The notes below the pieces were generated by a model, which ran no database searches, was not told the DNA's origin, and saw nothing but the letters and a program-made list of their open reading frames with translations. 64,000 bases of DNA from CBDCGJ01 sp965238305. GTDB lineage: Bacteria; Pseudomonadota; Alphaproteobacteria; GCA-2731375. A program made the translations under genes and the position numbers. The stretch covers positions 1,736,001 through 1,800,000 of the forward strand of contig CBDEHK010000001.1 in NCBI GenBank assembly GCA_965238305.1. Direction: 5' to 3'. Shown piece after piece: positions 8,779 through 17,221 of the stretch (its first letter is position 1; each line of letters opens with the position of its first letter).

Positions 8779-8904
8779 TCAAATTACGATTTTTTCGGCA
8801 TTTTCCAACGTGTCATCGATCTCAATTCCAAGGTATCTGACGGTGCTCTCTACTTTTGTATGTCCGACCAGTAAGCGCCTGCTTATAATTTAGATATTGC
8901 CGAT
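8779..8904 (-). pseudogene. Tyrosine recombinase (integrase) C-terminal remnant
   Basis: On the minus strand the frame ending at TGA 8781-8779 reads RRLLVGHTKVESTVRYLGIE followed by an acidic tail (DDTLENAEKIVI). This is the hallmark C-terminus of alphaproteobacterial tyrosine recombinases: box II H-x-x-(R), the catalytic Tyr in VRYLG, and a tail of the DDALE-AE type. Just upstream an in-frame TAA (8892-8890) follows a plausible GNI, so the domain is cut off and the N-terminal catalytic Arg region is absent. A longer frame overlapping this one (8822-9265) reads the same DNA in the wrong register. The remnant lies next to the tRNA-fMet repeat, supporting an old integration junction. Confidence 0.75.
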
Positions 8905-9417
8905 CCCCATCGTAAATTAGGATAGGATCAATATTGCTAGTGGCAATCTTTAATGCCATCTGAAGACGCTTTACAACTACATTGGGGTCTGGAGGAAAAT
9001 GCAGGAGTTTGGGCATTGTAATGTAAATTACACCGTATTCTGGAGAGTAGCAGCCAATGATTGTCTTTGTGGGGTTTAGCGATTCGACTACCGTAATTAG
9101 GCCACAGTTTAGTTTGTTACTTTCATCGCGCTTGCTGGGCTGCTTAATTCCATTCGCCAGATCTGTGTGACCGACAAAGCAATTATGCCAAAAGCATTGC
9201 AAAATATGACAATTGTAGGCGATCATCAAAATGGCTTTAAGACTTTTGCCGGACCCGGGCGACAATTGTTGTTTCTAGTGCGACCGGATCGTTACATTGC
9301 CGACGCCTTCGAACTATCGGCTGTCAGCAATATCGCAGCACGATTGCGTCGCTTATTTGTTTGAAACAGCCGATTAACAAAAGCAAAATAGATCTTCAGG
9401 GAATTGGGAGAGATGAG
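8905..9417. other. Stretch between integrase remnant and transporter operon
   Basis: About 510 bases. A minus-strand frame (start 9265, ending inside the integrase remnant) shows no family motif. The right end holds the promoter region and the ribosome binding site GGGAG of the binding-protein gene at 9418. No RNA gene seen. Confidence 0.4.
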
Positions 9418-10617
9418 ATGAAATTCGGAAAATTGATCGTTAGTGCAATAGCCGGGGCGGGATTAACCGTCGCTGCGGCGCAGGCTGAGACCGTGAAGAT
9501 TGGCGTTGTATTGCCCTATTCCGGCGGCGCCGCACAGTTTGGCGAACAAATCGACCGCGGCATGAACCTATTCGTCTCGCGACATATGGACGCTTTTGGC
9601 GGGCACAAAATCGAACTGATCAAACGCGATTCAAAACGACCGGGCGGTGACATCGCCAAAAACGCGGTGCAGGAACTGATTACCCGGGAAAAAGTGAATA
9701 TTCTGACCGGTTTCGTCTTTTCACCGAATGCCATGGCCAGCGCGCCTTTGATCACACAAGGCAAGGTGCCGATGGTGATCATGAATGCCGGCACAGCCTG
9801 GATCCCGAGCCTGTCACCCTATATCGCCCGGGTTTCATTCACCATGTGGCATGCCGGTTATCCTATGGGCGAATATGCTTTCAATAAGCTGAGCTGCAAA
9901 ACGGCGGTGATTGGCTATACCGACTATCCACCAGGCAAAGATAGCCGCAATGCGTTCACCACCGGCTTCGAGAAATCCGGCGGCAAGGTCTTGGAGGCGA
10001 TTCCGATGGGCGGACCGCGCGAAGTGCCCGACTTCACCCCGTTTTTCCAACGGGTAAAAAACGCCAAACCGAACTGCTTCTATATCTTTGTTCCGGCGGG
10101 CAATCATGCAGTGGCCGTGGTGAAAACGTACGCCAGCCTCGGTATGGGCGATGCGGGCATTCGGCTGATTGGCCCCGGCGATATTACTCAGGATACCAAG
10201 TTGCAGGATATGCCGAAGGAAGCCGTCGGCATGATCACGGTGCACCACTATTCCGCCGACTATCAAACGCCGACAAACTTGGCGTTTGTGAAGGCCTGGA
10301 AAGCTGCTTATGGCGCCGATACGACACCTGATTTCATGGGTGTTGCAGGTTATGACGGCATGGCGGCAATCGCCCACGCCATTACCGCACAAAAGGGTAA
10401 AGTCACGGCGGAAGGCACCATGAAGGCCTTGTCGGGCTGGCAATACAACAGTCCGCGCGGCAAAATAACCATTGATCCGGAAACCCGCGACATCATCCAA
10501 GACAGCAATGTGCATGAAATTGTCGCCAAGGATGGGCGTTTAATGGTCAGGGTAATAGACACCATCCCGCAAGTAAAAGATCCGTGCAAAGCCAATAAGA
10601 TCGGTAAATGTAAGTAA
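9418..10617 (+). CDS. Branched-chain-type ABC transporter substrate-binding protein
   Basis: 399 residues from ATG 9418, which has GGGAG upstream and begins a proper signal peptide (KFGKLIVSAIAGAGLTVAAAQA, cleavage before ETVKIG). The frame extends further upstream to TTG 9361 but that would bury the signal. This is a Peripla_BP_6 (LivK-like) periplasmic receptor: IGVVLPYSGGAAQFGEQIDRG at the N-terminal lobe and the usual two-lobe pattern through VAGYDGMAAIAHAI. It heads a five-gene transporter operon followed by an extradiol-type protein, which suggests an aromatic or other non-amino-acid ligand. The ligand itself cannot be read from sequence. A GC-rich hairpin follows the stop codon. Confidence 0.9.
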   Translation: MKFGKLIVSAIAGAGLTVAAAQAETVKIGVVLPYSGGAAQFGEQIDRGMNLFVSRHMDAFGGHKIELIKRDSKRPGGDIAKNAVQELITREKVNILTGFVFSPNAMASAPLITQGKVPMVIMNAGTAWIPSLSPYIARVSFTMWHAGYPMGEYAFNKLSCKTAVIGYTDYPPGKDSRNAFTTGFEKSGGKVLEAIPMGGPREVPDFTPFFQRVKNAKPNCFYIFVPAGNHAVAVVKTYASLGMGDAGIRLIGPGDITQDTKLQDMPKEAVGMITVHHYSADYQTPTNLAFVKAWKAAYGADTTPDFMGVAGYDGMAAIAHAITAQKGKVTAEGTMKALSGWQYNSPRGKITIDPETRDIIQDSNVHEIVAKDGRLMVRVIDTIPQVKDPCKANKIGKCK

Positions 10618-10627
10618 ACCAATGAAC

Positions 10628-10651
10628 GCCGGCGGCTGAATGGCCGCCGGC
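10628..10651 (+). promoter_or_regulatory. GC-rich hairpin between binding-protein and permease genes
   Basis: A perfect 9-bp stem GCCGGCGGC/GCCGCCGGC with loop TGAATG. The ATG of the permease gene (10640) sits in the loop. There is no T-tract, so it is probably an mRNA-stabilising or translation-modulating structure that favours the binding protein over the permeases. Confidence 0.7.
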
Positions 10652-11533
10652 ACCCTATCCCGGGAGCCGATCCTGCAAGCCTTAATTTCTATTCTGTTCG
10701 ACGGTGTGGCTTATGCCATGCTGCTGTTTATTATCTCGGTTGGATTGTCGATCACCATGGGCCTAATGGGCTTTGTCAATCTTGCCCACGGTGCTTTCGC
10801 TATGGCCGGGGGATACGTGCTCGTCAGTTTGATGACAACGTTGGGTATCCCGTTTCTATTGGCGCTCGTTCTTGCAGCTTTTATCGTTGCCCTCATCAGC
10901 GCCCCATTTGAGCGCCTGCTCTATCGCCGCTTTTATAATGCCGATGAACTGGACCAAGTGCTGTTGTCGATCGGTCTGGTTTTCATGGCGACCGCCGGCA
11001 TCACTTTCGTCTACGGCCCATCGACCGTCGCCATCACAGTGCCAGATTTTTTGACCGGTCAGATCGATTTTGGTGTCGGCACTTTTCCGGCCTATCGATC
11101 GTTCATCATCGCTGTTGGGTTTTTGATGATCATCTTGCTTTGGTATGGTCTTGAACGCACCATCGTGGGCGCCAAAATTCGCGCTGCCGTCGACAATAGG
11201 CGCATGGCGCAGTCCATTGGCATTGATGTAGACCGGCTTTTTGTGCTGACATTTTGTCTCGGCAGCGGCTTGGCGGCATTAGGCGGTGGATTGGCGATTG
11301 AGATCGTCGGCATGTCGCCGACGTTTGCACTTACTTATTTGGTGTTTTTTCTCATCGTTGTTGCCGTCGGCGGCCTCGGCAGCATCCGCGGTGCCTTTGT
11401 TGCCGCCCTGATCCTGGGGATCATTGATACGGCGGGAAAATATTACTGGCCCGACGGCGGCGCTTTTTTCATCTATGCCGTGACCATTGCTATTCTGCTG
11501 GTAAAACCGCTGGGGCTATTCGGCAGATCATGA
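10640..11533 (+). CDS. livH: Branched-chain-type ABC transporter permease (LivH family)
   Basis: 297 residues with about eight membrane helices. The family signature SVGLSITMGLMGFVNLAHGAF lies at about residues 33-53, and the cytoplasmic coupling region is near AAVDNRRMAQSIGIDVDRLF (about 190-210). The C-terminus GIIDTAGKYYWPDGG...LLVKPLGLFGR is typical of LivH. It pairs with LivM to form the inner-membrane channel. The ATG at 10640 lies in the loop of a strong hairpin and has no good Shine-Dalgarno. A start a few codons downstream near GGGAGCCGATC cannot be excluded. Its stop overlaps livM by 4 bases (ATGA), so the two are translationally coupled. Confidence 0.9.
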   Translation: MAAGTLSREPILQALISILFDGVAYAMLLFIISVGLSITMGLMGFVNLAHGAFAMAGGYVLVSLMTTLGIPFLLALVLAAFIVALISAPFERLLYRRFYNADELDQVLLSIGLVFMATAGITFVYGPSTVAITVPDFLTGQIDFGVGTFPAYRSFIIAVGFLMIILLWYGLERTIVGAKIRAAVDNRRMAQSIGIDVDRLFVLTFCLGSGLAALGGGLAIEIVGMSPTFALTYLVFFLIVVAVGGLGSIRGAFVAALILGIIDTAGKYYWPDGGAFFIYAVTIAILLVKPLGLFGRS

Positions 11534-12540
11534 GCAATCGCGACAGTCAAAATCTCCAGACAACAGCGCAGGAATTTTTCAAGGCGCGCGAAAACTGGCG
11601 CTGGAGCGAAGCTCTACCTTGGCTAGTCGCGGTCGCGGCGTTTTTCTTGTTCCCAGACTATATGGCGTTGGGAACACAAATCTTGATCGCCATTATCTTC
11701 GCCCTCTCACTCGACCTTATCCTTGGTTATGCCGGTATCGTCAGTTTAGGGCATGCGGCCTTTTTTGGTACCGGCGCCTACGCCACCGGCATGCTGTCGG
11801 CGCATTTTGGTTGGGGCGAACCGATCACCGGGATTTTTTTCGGCGGTTTGATCGCCGCCGCGCTCGGTTTTCTCTCGGGCTGGGTATTATTGCGCTATCA
11901 CGGCCTGACATTGTTGATGCTGACACTTGCCACCGCCATTCTGCTGTTGGAAGGGGCCAACGCAGCGGAGATTTGGACTGGCGGCTTCGATGGCCTGGTT
12001 GGCATAACGGTGTGGCCACTGCTAGGACAGTTTGAATATGACCTGTGGGCCCACACATTTTATTGGTATGCGCTGGTTGTTTTGTTTCTGTGCTTCCTGC
12101 TGGCAAGGCGTATCGTGCATTCCGCGTTCGGGCGCTCCCTGGTCGGGCTTGGCAGTAATTCCGATCGCATGCGTGCAATAGGCGCGCCGGCGCATTTGCG
12201 TTTGGTGATCATCTATACGATATCCGCTGGTATTGCCGGTGTCGCTGGCGGCTTGTTTGCGGAATCAAACGCATACGTCACCCTCGATGTATTCAGTTTG
12301 GCGCGCTCCGGCGCCGTGCTGATCATGCTGGTGGTGGGCGGTACCGGACGCCTTTATGGCGCCTTTATTGGCACCATGGTCTACATGATCTTGGAAGATG
12401 AGTTATCCAAATTATCGCCGGAGTTTTGGGAATTTGGCATCGGCCTGATGCTGGTCGTCGTCGTGCTGTTTTTCCGCCGCGGCCTGTTTGGCGCCTTCGA
12501 GGATTTTTCCCGATTCTTAAAACGGCGGGCCGCGTCATGA
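11530..12540 (+). CDS. livM: Branched-chain-type ABC transporter permease (LivM family)
   Basis: 336 residues. The N-terminal ~30 residues are hydrophilic, then about nine to ten membrane helices follow. Signature stretches are LDLILGYAGIVSLGHAAFFG (about 60-80) and MRAIGAPAHLRLVIIYTISAG (about 214-234, the ATPase-contacting loop), and the end reads LFFRRGLFGAFEDF. It is the partner of LivH. It overlaps livH by 4 bases upstream, and its stop overlaps the livG ATG by 2, so the whole transporter is one tightly packed operon. Confidence 0.9.
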   Translation: MSNRDSQNLQTTAQEFFKARENWRWSEALPWLVAVAAFFLFPDYMALGTQILIAIIFALSLDLILGYAGIVSLGHAAFFGTGAYATGMLSAHFGWGEPITGIFFGGLIAAALGFLSGWVLLRYHGLTLLMLTLATAILLLEGANAAEIWTGGFDGLVGITVWPLLGQFEYDLWAHTFYWYALVVLFLCFLLARRIVHSAFGRSLVGLGSNSDRMRAIGAPAHLRLVIIYTISAGIAGVAGGLFAESNAYVTLDVFSLARSGAVLIMLVVGGTGRLYGAFIGTMVYMILEDELSKLSPEFWEFGIGLMLVVVVLFFRRGLFGAFEDFSRFLKRRAAS

Positions 12541-13289
12541 CACCGCTTTTGGAAACGCAAGACATCAGCAAGAATTTTGGCGCCCTGCAAGTTGCCCGCG
12601 AAGTCAATTTAATCCTCGAAGCTGGTGCACGTCACGCTTTGATCGGTCCCAACGGCGCCGGTAAAACCACCTTGATAAATTTAATTACCGGGGCTTTGCG
12701 GCCGGATCGTGGAAAAGTGCTATTGAAGGGGCGCGATATCACCGCCTTGTCCGAGGCGGAACGGGTCAAACAAGGCCTGGCGCGCACTTTCCAAATCAAT
12801 CAACTGTTCCGTGATCTTACGGTGCTTGAAAATGTGGTGCTTTCGATTGCTGAGCGGCACAACCAGGCACACAATTTTTGGCGCCGAGCCAGCCGCAATC
12901 GGACCGCAATCGAGGAAGCCGTTGATTTACTTGCGCAACTAAAACTAGAGGACGTCGCCACCACCCTGGTGCGGGAATTGCCATATGGGCGCCAGCGGTT
13001 GGTTGAAATCGCCATCACCTTGGGACAAAAACCAAGTGTTTTGCTGTTGGACGAACCGGCCGCCGGCGTTCCGTCAGCGGAAAGCCATATTATTCTGGAC
13101 GTCATCAGTGCCCTGCCCGACGATATTGCAATTCTGATTATTGAACATGACATGGACATCGTATTTCGCTTCGCGCGTTCGATCACCGTGCTGGATGCCG
13201 GTGGTGTGCTGGTGCAGGGAACACCAGCCGAAGTGGCCGGCGATGCCCGCGTAAAAGCGGTTTATTTGGGGGAGCAGGGCGATGCCTGA
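12537..13289 (+). CDS. livG: ABC transporter ATPase (LivG family)
   Basis: 250 residues from ATG 12537, which overlaps the livM stop; the frame is open further upstream but that would run through livM. Walker A is GPNGAGKTT (about residue 37), the LivG-type signature loop is LPYGRQRLVEIA, Walker B is VLLLDEPAAGV, and the switch His is in IIEHDMDIVF. LivG proteins carry YGxxR in place of the classical LSGGQ, as here. It hydrolyses ATP on the cytoplasmic face together with LivF. The following gene begins 8 bases before its stop. Confidence 0.9.
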   Translation: MTPLLETQDISKNFGALQVAREVNLILEAGARHALIGPNGAGKTTLINLITGALRPDRGKVLLKGRDITALSEAERVKQGLARTFQINQLFRDLTVLENVVLSIAERHNQAHNFWRRASRNRTAIEEAVDLLAQLKLEDVATTLVRELPYGRQRLVEIAITLGQKPSVLLLDEPAAGVPSAESHIILDVISALPDDIAILIIEHDMDIVFRFARSITVLDAGGVLVQGTPAEVAGDARVKAVYLGEQGDA

Positions 13290-14001
13290 AGCCGTCCTGC
13301 AAACTGCCGGCTTGCACGCCGGTTATGGAGAGACCGTCGTTTTAGAGGATGTCGCTTTCACTATCGCTGTGGGCCATTGTGTTTCGATCCTTGGGCGCAA
13401 TGGGGTTGGCAAATCGACATTCCTTGAAACCATCATGGGTCACACCGATTTGCACGGCGGCACAATAAAACTTGCCGGCAAAGACATCTCCGCAACGCCA
13501 ACCCATCAAAGAGTGGCCGCCGGATTGGGCTATGTGCCACAGGAACGCGAGGTCTTCCCCTCGTTGAGTGTTCAGGAAAATCTGCTGGTTGCGAGCAAGC
13601 CCGGCGAATGGTCTCTCGACAAGGTTTATGATTTCTTTCCGCTGTTGGCGGCGCGGAGTTCAAACCGCGGCAACCAATTATCGGGCGGCGAACAACAAAT
13701 GTTGGCGATTGGCCGCGCCTTAATGGGTAATCCAAGCGTCTTGTTGATGGACGAGCCAAGCGAAGGTTTGGCCCCGGTCATCGTCGAGACATTACAAGCA
13801 GGCATGGCCAGGCTGCGAGATGAAACAGGTATGACGATCATTCTGGTTGAACAAAACAGCAAACTTGCGCTTGGTTTTGCGGAACGTTGTTTGGTGATAA
13901 ACCGGGGTCGTGTCATCTTTGACGGCGCCAGCACCGAGCTTAATCAGAACGAGGCGCTACGAAACCGATTGTTGGGCGTGGAAGGCACTGCCGGATCATG
14001 A
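13282..14001 (+). CDS. livF: ABC transporter ATPase (LivF family)
   Basis: 239 residues. Walker A is GRNGVGKST (about 37-45), the Q-loop region is LGYVPQEREVFPSLSV, the signature is LSGGEQQMLAIGRAL, Walker B is VLLMDEPSEGLAPVIV, and the switch region is IILVEQNSKLAL. It is the second nucleotide-binding subunit of the branched-chain-type transporter and overlaps livG by 8 bases. After its stop come 39 bases with a good GGAGGTG ribosome binding site for the VOC gene, so that gene is probably in the same transcript. Confidence 0.92.
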   Translation: MPEAVLQTAGLHAGYGETVVLEDVAFTIAVGHCVSILGRNGVGKSTFLETIMGHTDLHGGTIKLAGKDISATPTHQRVAAGLGYVPQEREVFPSLSVQENLLVASKPGEWSLDKVYDFFPLLAARSSNRGNQLSGGEQQMLAIGRALMGNPSVLLMDEPSEGLAPVIVETLQAGMARLRDETGMTIILVEQNSKLALGFAERCLVINRGRVIFDGASTELNQNEALRNRLLGVEGTAGS

Positions 14002-14040
14002 GGGTTCGCGTGAAGGTTCTGGAAATGGAGGTGTAATCCC

Positions 14041-14916
14041 ATGGCTATTGAATCGCCGATCTGGCCAGCGCAATTGGATCATTTACGGCTGAATTCCGAT
14101 GAGCCAGCGAAGTTATCGGCCTTTTATGCTGACGCCCTTGGCTATCATGCCAGCGCATTGCCGGATGGCGATCATCTGCTGCAGGGCCCTGGTCGACGCC
14201 TCGTAGTCGGTAAAGGCGAACCGGGCGCGCGGCCCTATCATGGCTTCCGCCTGCAAAGCCGAAAGCAGTTGCAGGAGGTGCGCGATTTCATCCAAGGCCA
14301 AGGCCTGAATACGGAACCATCGCCGTCGGTTATTTTTGAAACCGATGCGGTCGCAGTGCGGGACCCGGACGGTTGGCTTAACGTGTTTGGTTTGCCGCGG
14401 CGGGATTTGCCGTCACAAAAAGCCAGCCCTTCTCGCTCGGCACGTTCATTGGCGGGACGACTGCAACATGTTGTCGTTGCCTCCAATAATTTCAGAGCGA
14501 TGATGGCTTTTTACGAAGACGTCTTGGGTTACGTTGCCTCCGACTATTGTTGTGCCGATGTCGAAGATCCGGGCAGCCGTCAAGTTGCTTTTTACCGATC
14601 CGACCCCGAACATCATAGCTTTGCCGTGTTCTGCGCTTCCGATATTCGTAGCGATCACCATGCCTATGAGGCCTCGAGCTGGAACGATATTCGCGACTGG
14701 GCCGATCATATGGCCAGCCTTGATATCAAGATTTGGTGGGGTCCGGGCCGCCATGGACCCGGCAACAATTTGTTCTTCATGATCCAGGACCCGCACGGCA
14801 ATCAGGTCGAAATCTCTGCTGAGTTGGAGCATATGCCGCGTGAAATGACGGCGCGGGTTTGGCCGCTGGAAGAAAAAACCGTCAATCTTTGGGGCCCCGG
14901 CTGGATCAGAGACTAG
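14041..14916 (+). CDS. VOC-family extradiol-type ring-cleavage dioxygenase
   Basis: 291 residues with two vicinal-oxygen-chelate modules (about 10-120 and 138-265). The second holds the metal triad of type I extradiol dioxygenases: His143 (LQHVVV), His206/His207 (SDHHAYE) and Glu257 (NQVEIS). His191/192 (EHHSFAVF) fits the catalytic second-sphere His. The first module lacks the triad, as in two-domain catechol 2,3-dioxygenase-like enzymes. The family opens catecholic rings using Fe(II) or Mn(II). Its place at the end of a branched-chain-type transporter operon, with an intradiol dioxygenase nearby on the other strand, suggests uptake and cleavage of an aromatic compound. The exact substrate is unknown, and a glyoxalase-like role is possible. 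Confidence 0.8.
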   Translation: MAIESPIWPAQLDHLRLNSDEPAKLSAFYADALGYHASALPDGDHLLQGPGRRLVVGKGEPGARPYHGFRLQSRKQLQEVRDFIQGQGLNTEPSPSVIFETDAVAVRDPDGWLNVFGLPRRDLPSQKASPSRSARSLAGRLQHVVVASNNFRAMMAFYEDVLGYVASDYCCADVEDPGSRQVAFYRSDPEHHSFAVFCASDIRSDHHAYEASSWNDIRDWADHMASLDIKIWWGPGRHGPGNNLFFMIQDPHGNQVEISAELEHMPREMTARVWPLEEKTVNLWGPGWIRD

Positions 14917-15016
14917 AGCGGTTCAAAACTTAAGCAACTCAGACTAATTTTCGAAAGCGGAGGAGGTTGTAACACCGCTGCAAAAAAAACGCGCCTTTGA
15001 CCCGCCCCGGACGTCG

Positions 15017-15175
15017 TCCAAAATAGCTGACCGGCGATCCGCCCGCGTCCTTTACATCCCCGCTTCTCGTTGGACCGCGTATGAAGCCAAGCGCTTCGGA
15101 ATAAATATGAAGAGGGATGTCCCAATGGTGACGGTTGAGCGAGCCTACACCTCGCCGGTCTGGTACACGCCTTAA
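15017..15175 (+). pseudogene. DUF3604 protein, C-terminal remnant
   Basis: The plus frame ending at TAA 15173-15175 reads ...SARVLYIPASRWTAYEAKRF-GINMKRDVPMVTVERAYTSPVWYTP. This matches the conserved C-terminus of DUF3604 proteins (RVLEIPTPRWT..DA.R.G...P...QERAYTSPIWYTP). The frame opens only at 14948 and the rest of the ~600-residue protein is absent, so this is a stump. DUF3604 proteins are often adjacent to transport and catabolic genes in marine Proteobacteria. Confidence 0.7.
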
Positions 15176-15649
15176 ACAACAATTCACTTCGGCTTTGAGT
15201 CAACTGCGGCTGTTTTTGGTCGAAAATCAAACGTCAGGTCTACACCTGATAGCGGACGAAACAAGGGCCGAACCGGAAATCAGCAACAGTGTTGTATGAG
15301 AGGCGGCGGCGTAAGCTTGGTCTTCTGATCAACAATTGCGGTAGTGCCAAAAACGATGCAGGACAAACTAATCCTGTTGCTTGCCTATTGGAAGACCGCT
15401 ACAAATTATTCCGATAGTCGGCGTGTAATCCTGAGGGCCGTCTTACGCGATCAGTTGCCGGTGTTATTCCTGTTAAGCGCCGTCAGCCTTGTCCAGCGCA
15501 GACCTGCGGTAGGCCGGTATTTGTGCTGCCTGGCAATAAGGTCCGCCAGATACATGGCATCGCAAAGAACCCCAAATCCATTGCGCTACTCCATACTCAT
15601 TTCGTTGGCGCCCTATCGAGTAGTTGGTAAAACGATGCCGATGTCAGGA
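15176..15649. other. Intergenic stretch between convergent catabolic genes
   Basis: About 470 bases. A minus-strand frame around 15601-15478 reads like protein (GFGVLCDAMYLADLIARQHK then YRPTAGLRWTRL) but is interrupted by a stop, and I do not recognise it. It may be another gene remnant. The 117-codon plus frame at 15344-15697 overlaps the end of the intradiol dioxygenase and has no motif. Confidence 0.35.
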
Positions 15650-16516
15650 TCATTCGTTCGCCAGAATGAAATCCACGTGAGCCACATTGAACGGTGACCG
15701 AAACGCGCTCAGGCGCTCGCTTTCCTCTGCCGACGGTTCCTTGTCATACGGCACGGCCAACGGTGCGCGCACCCCAAACACCGCATCCTGGTCGATATAG
15801 GGGTCATTCAGATCAAAGATCTGGCTAATATGACGCTTATGACCATCCGAATTTATCATTAAGTGTATATGGGCGGGACGCCAGCAATGCCGGCCGCCAG
15901 CGTCAACCAGTTCGCCGCCGACACCATCGCCGGGGACCTGATAGGAAATGGGCTTCACTGTCAAAAAGGCATAGGCGCCATCGTCATCCGCATGAAGAGT
16001 GCCCCGCAGGTTATGTTCCGACTGACCGGGGTCCTGCACCGTGTAAAGACCGTTCGGACCGTTTTGCCATATCTCGATCTGCGCCCCGGCCAATGGCGTG
16101 CCGTTCACATCGAGAATTCGGCCAAAAACAGCAATACGCTCGCCTTCGTTATTTCCGGTGAGATCGGCGCCGTTCCCGACGTCCGGTGTATCCGGAACAA
16201 AAAACGGTCCCATCAAAGTAGTCACAGATGCACCATCGGCGTCCGTTTGTCCGTCAATCAGATCCACCAGCGCGGACACCCCGAGCAAATCCGACAACAA
16301 GATGAACTCGTTGCGCTGTTCGTCTGTGATCGCCGCAGCGCGCGCCAGCATGCCCATGGCCGCTTCCCATTCTTGAGGCGTCAGACCAATCTCCTGCACG
16401 TATTCATGTAGACGCTTGATGAGCACGGTCAGAATTTCCTTGGTCCGCTCATCCTTGGTACCATTATATGCTTGGATCACCGTATCGGTAATATTGTCGT
16501 AACTGATATTGCGCAT
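15650..16516 (-). CDS. Intradiol ring-cleavage dioxygenase (hydroxyquinol/catechol 1,2-dioxygenase type)
   Basis: 288 residues from ATG 16516, chosen because GGGAG lies 8 bases upstream; the frame continues to 16564 without a better site. An N-terminal helical dimerisation domain (about 1-100) contains EFILLSDLLGVSALVDLI, then GPFF, then the beta-sandwich catalytic domain. The non-haem Fe(III) ligands are all present: Tyr158 (NGLYTV), Tyr192 (ISYQVPGDG), His216 and His218 (RPAHIHLMI). The N-terminal helix pattern is closest to hydroxyquinol 1,2-dioxygenases, which form maleylacetate, but catechol or other substrates are possible. A nitroreductase and a TRAP transporter lie upstream on the same strand, suggesting one catabolic operon. 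Confidence 0.88.
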   Translation of the reverse strand: MRNISYDNITDTVIQAYNGTKDERTKEILTVLIKRLHEYVQEIGLTPQEWEAAMGMLARAAAITDEQRNEFILLSDLLGVSALVDLIDGQTDADGASVTTLMGPFFVPDTPDVGNGADLTGNNEGERIAVFGRILDVNGTPLAGAQIEIWQNGPNGLYTVQDPGQSEHNLRGTLHADDDGAYAFLTVKPISYQVPGDGVGGELVDAGGRHCWRPAHIHLMINSDGHKRHISQIFDLNDPYIDQDAVFGVRAPLAVPYDKEPSAEESERLSAFRSPFNVAHVDFILANE

Positions 16517-16605
16517 TTTCTGATCTCCCTGATAAAAATTCTGACCCTTGTCTCCACCGTCCATCTAGTCTGTTTTGGCACAAACTAGCTTCCAGTTCTG
16601 GAGCG

Positions 16606-17208
16606 CTAGTACACTTGGCACACCTCGTCGAATTCGAACCTTGGACTGCGCTCAAAAAGTTTCGACTTGTCGCCATAACCTAAATTACAAAGAAAATTCG
16701 ATTTGATATGCGTGCCTGCGAAAAACTCTTTGTCCACAGCCGAGTTATCGAAACCTGACAATGGCCCGCATTGAAGCCCTACCGCCCGCGCCGCCAGAAT
16801 GAAATAGGCCCCCTGCAAGGTGCCATTGCGAAATGCTGTCACTTGCGCAAATATCTCATTCTTCTCAAACAGCGGCTTCATTTCACGATGTGGGAACAGA
16901 CGGTCAAGATGCTCCCAAAATTCCAAATCGTAACCTATGATGGCCGTGACAGGCGCGCTGTGTGTTTTTTCGATATTGCCCTCAAACACACAGGCTTCCA
17001 GACGCGTTTTGGCTGCTGCACTGGTTACGAACACAATACGCACTGGATTGCAATTGGCCGATGTCGGTGCCCATTTCATAAGATCATACAGTTCGCGAAG
17101 CAGTTCGCCTGGCACTGCCCGATCCAGAAAACCGTTTTGCGTGCGTGCCTCCCGAAACAGCAGATCCCGCCCGTCCGCGGTCAGTGACAGTTCGTCTTTA
17201 GCGTCCAT
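16606..17208 (-). CDS. RutE/HadB-like nitroreductase family protein
   Basis: 200 residues from ATG 17208. TTG 17214, two codons earlier, has better spacing to GAGG and could be the true start. The fold is the FMN-dependent nitroreductase family of the RutE/HadB/YdfN subgroup: WAPTSANCNPVRIVFV near residue 48 binds FMN, and GPLSGFDNSAVDKEFF and LGYGD near the C-terminus are typical. Characterised members reduce malonic semialdehyde to 3-hydroxypropionate using NADH. Here it sits between an intradiol dioxygenase and a TRAP transporter, so it may reduce a semialdehyde or quinone-like intermediate of the same pathway. Family confident, substrate inferred. Confidence 0.75.
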   Translation of the reverse strand: MDAKDELSLTADGRDLLFREARTQNGFLDRAVPGELLRELYDLMKWAPTSANCNPVRIVFVTSAAAKTRLEACVFEGNIEKTHSAPVTAIIGYDLEFWEHLDRLFPHREMKPLFEKNEIFAQVTAFRNGTLQGAYFILAARAVGLQCGPLSGFDNSAVDKEFFAGTHIKSNFLCNLGYGDKSKLFERSPRFEFDEVCQVY

Positions 17209-17221
17209 ATTCAATCAAACC

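Noticed and set aside
8822..9265. 147-codon minus-strand frame
   Set aside because: Its end reads the integrase remnant in the wrong register and the rest has no motif or ribosome binding site; probably a chance frame over decayed DNA.
9835..10515. 226-codon minus frame inside the binding-protein gene
   Set aside because: Shadow frame of a clear LivK-like gene.
15344..15697. 117-codon plus frame
   Set aside because: Overlaps the end of the intradiol dioxygenase and has a random composition.
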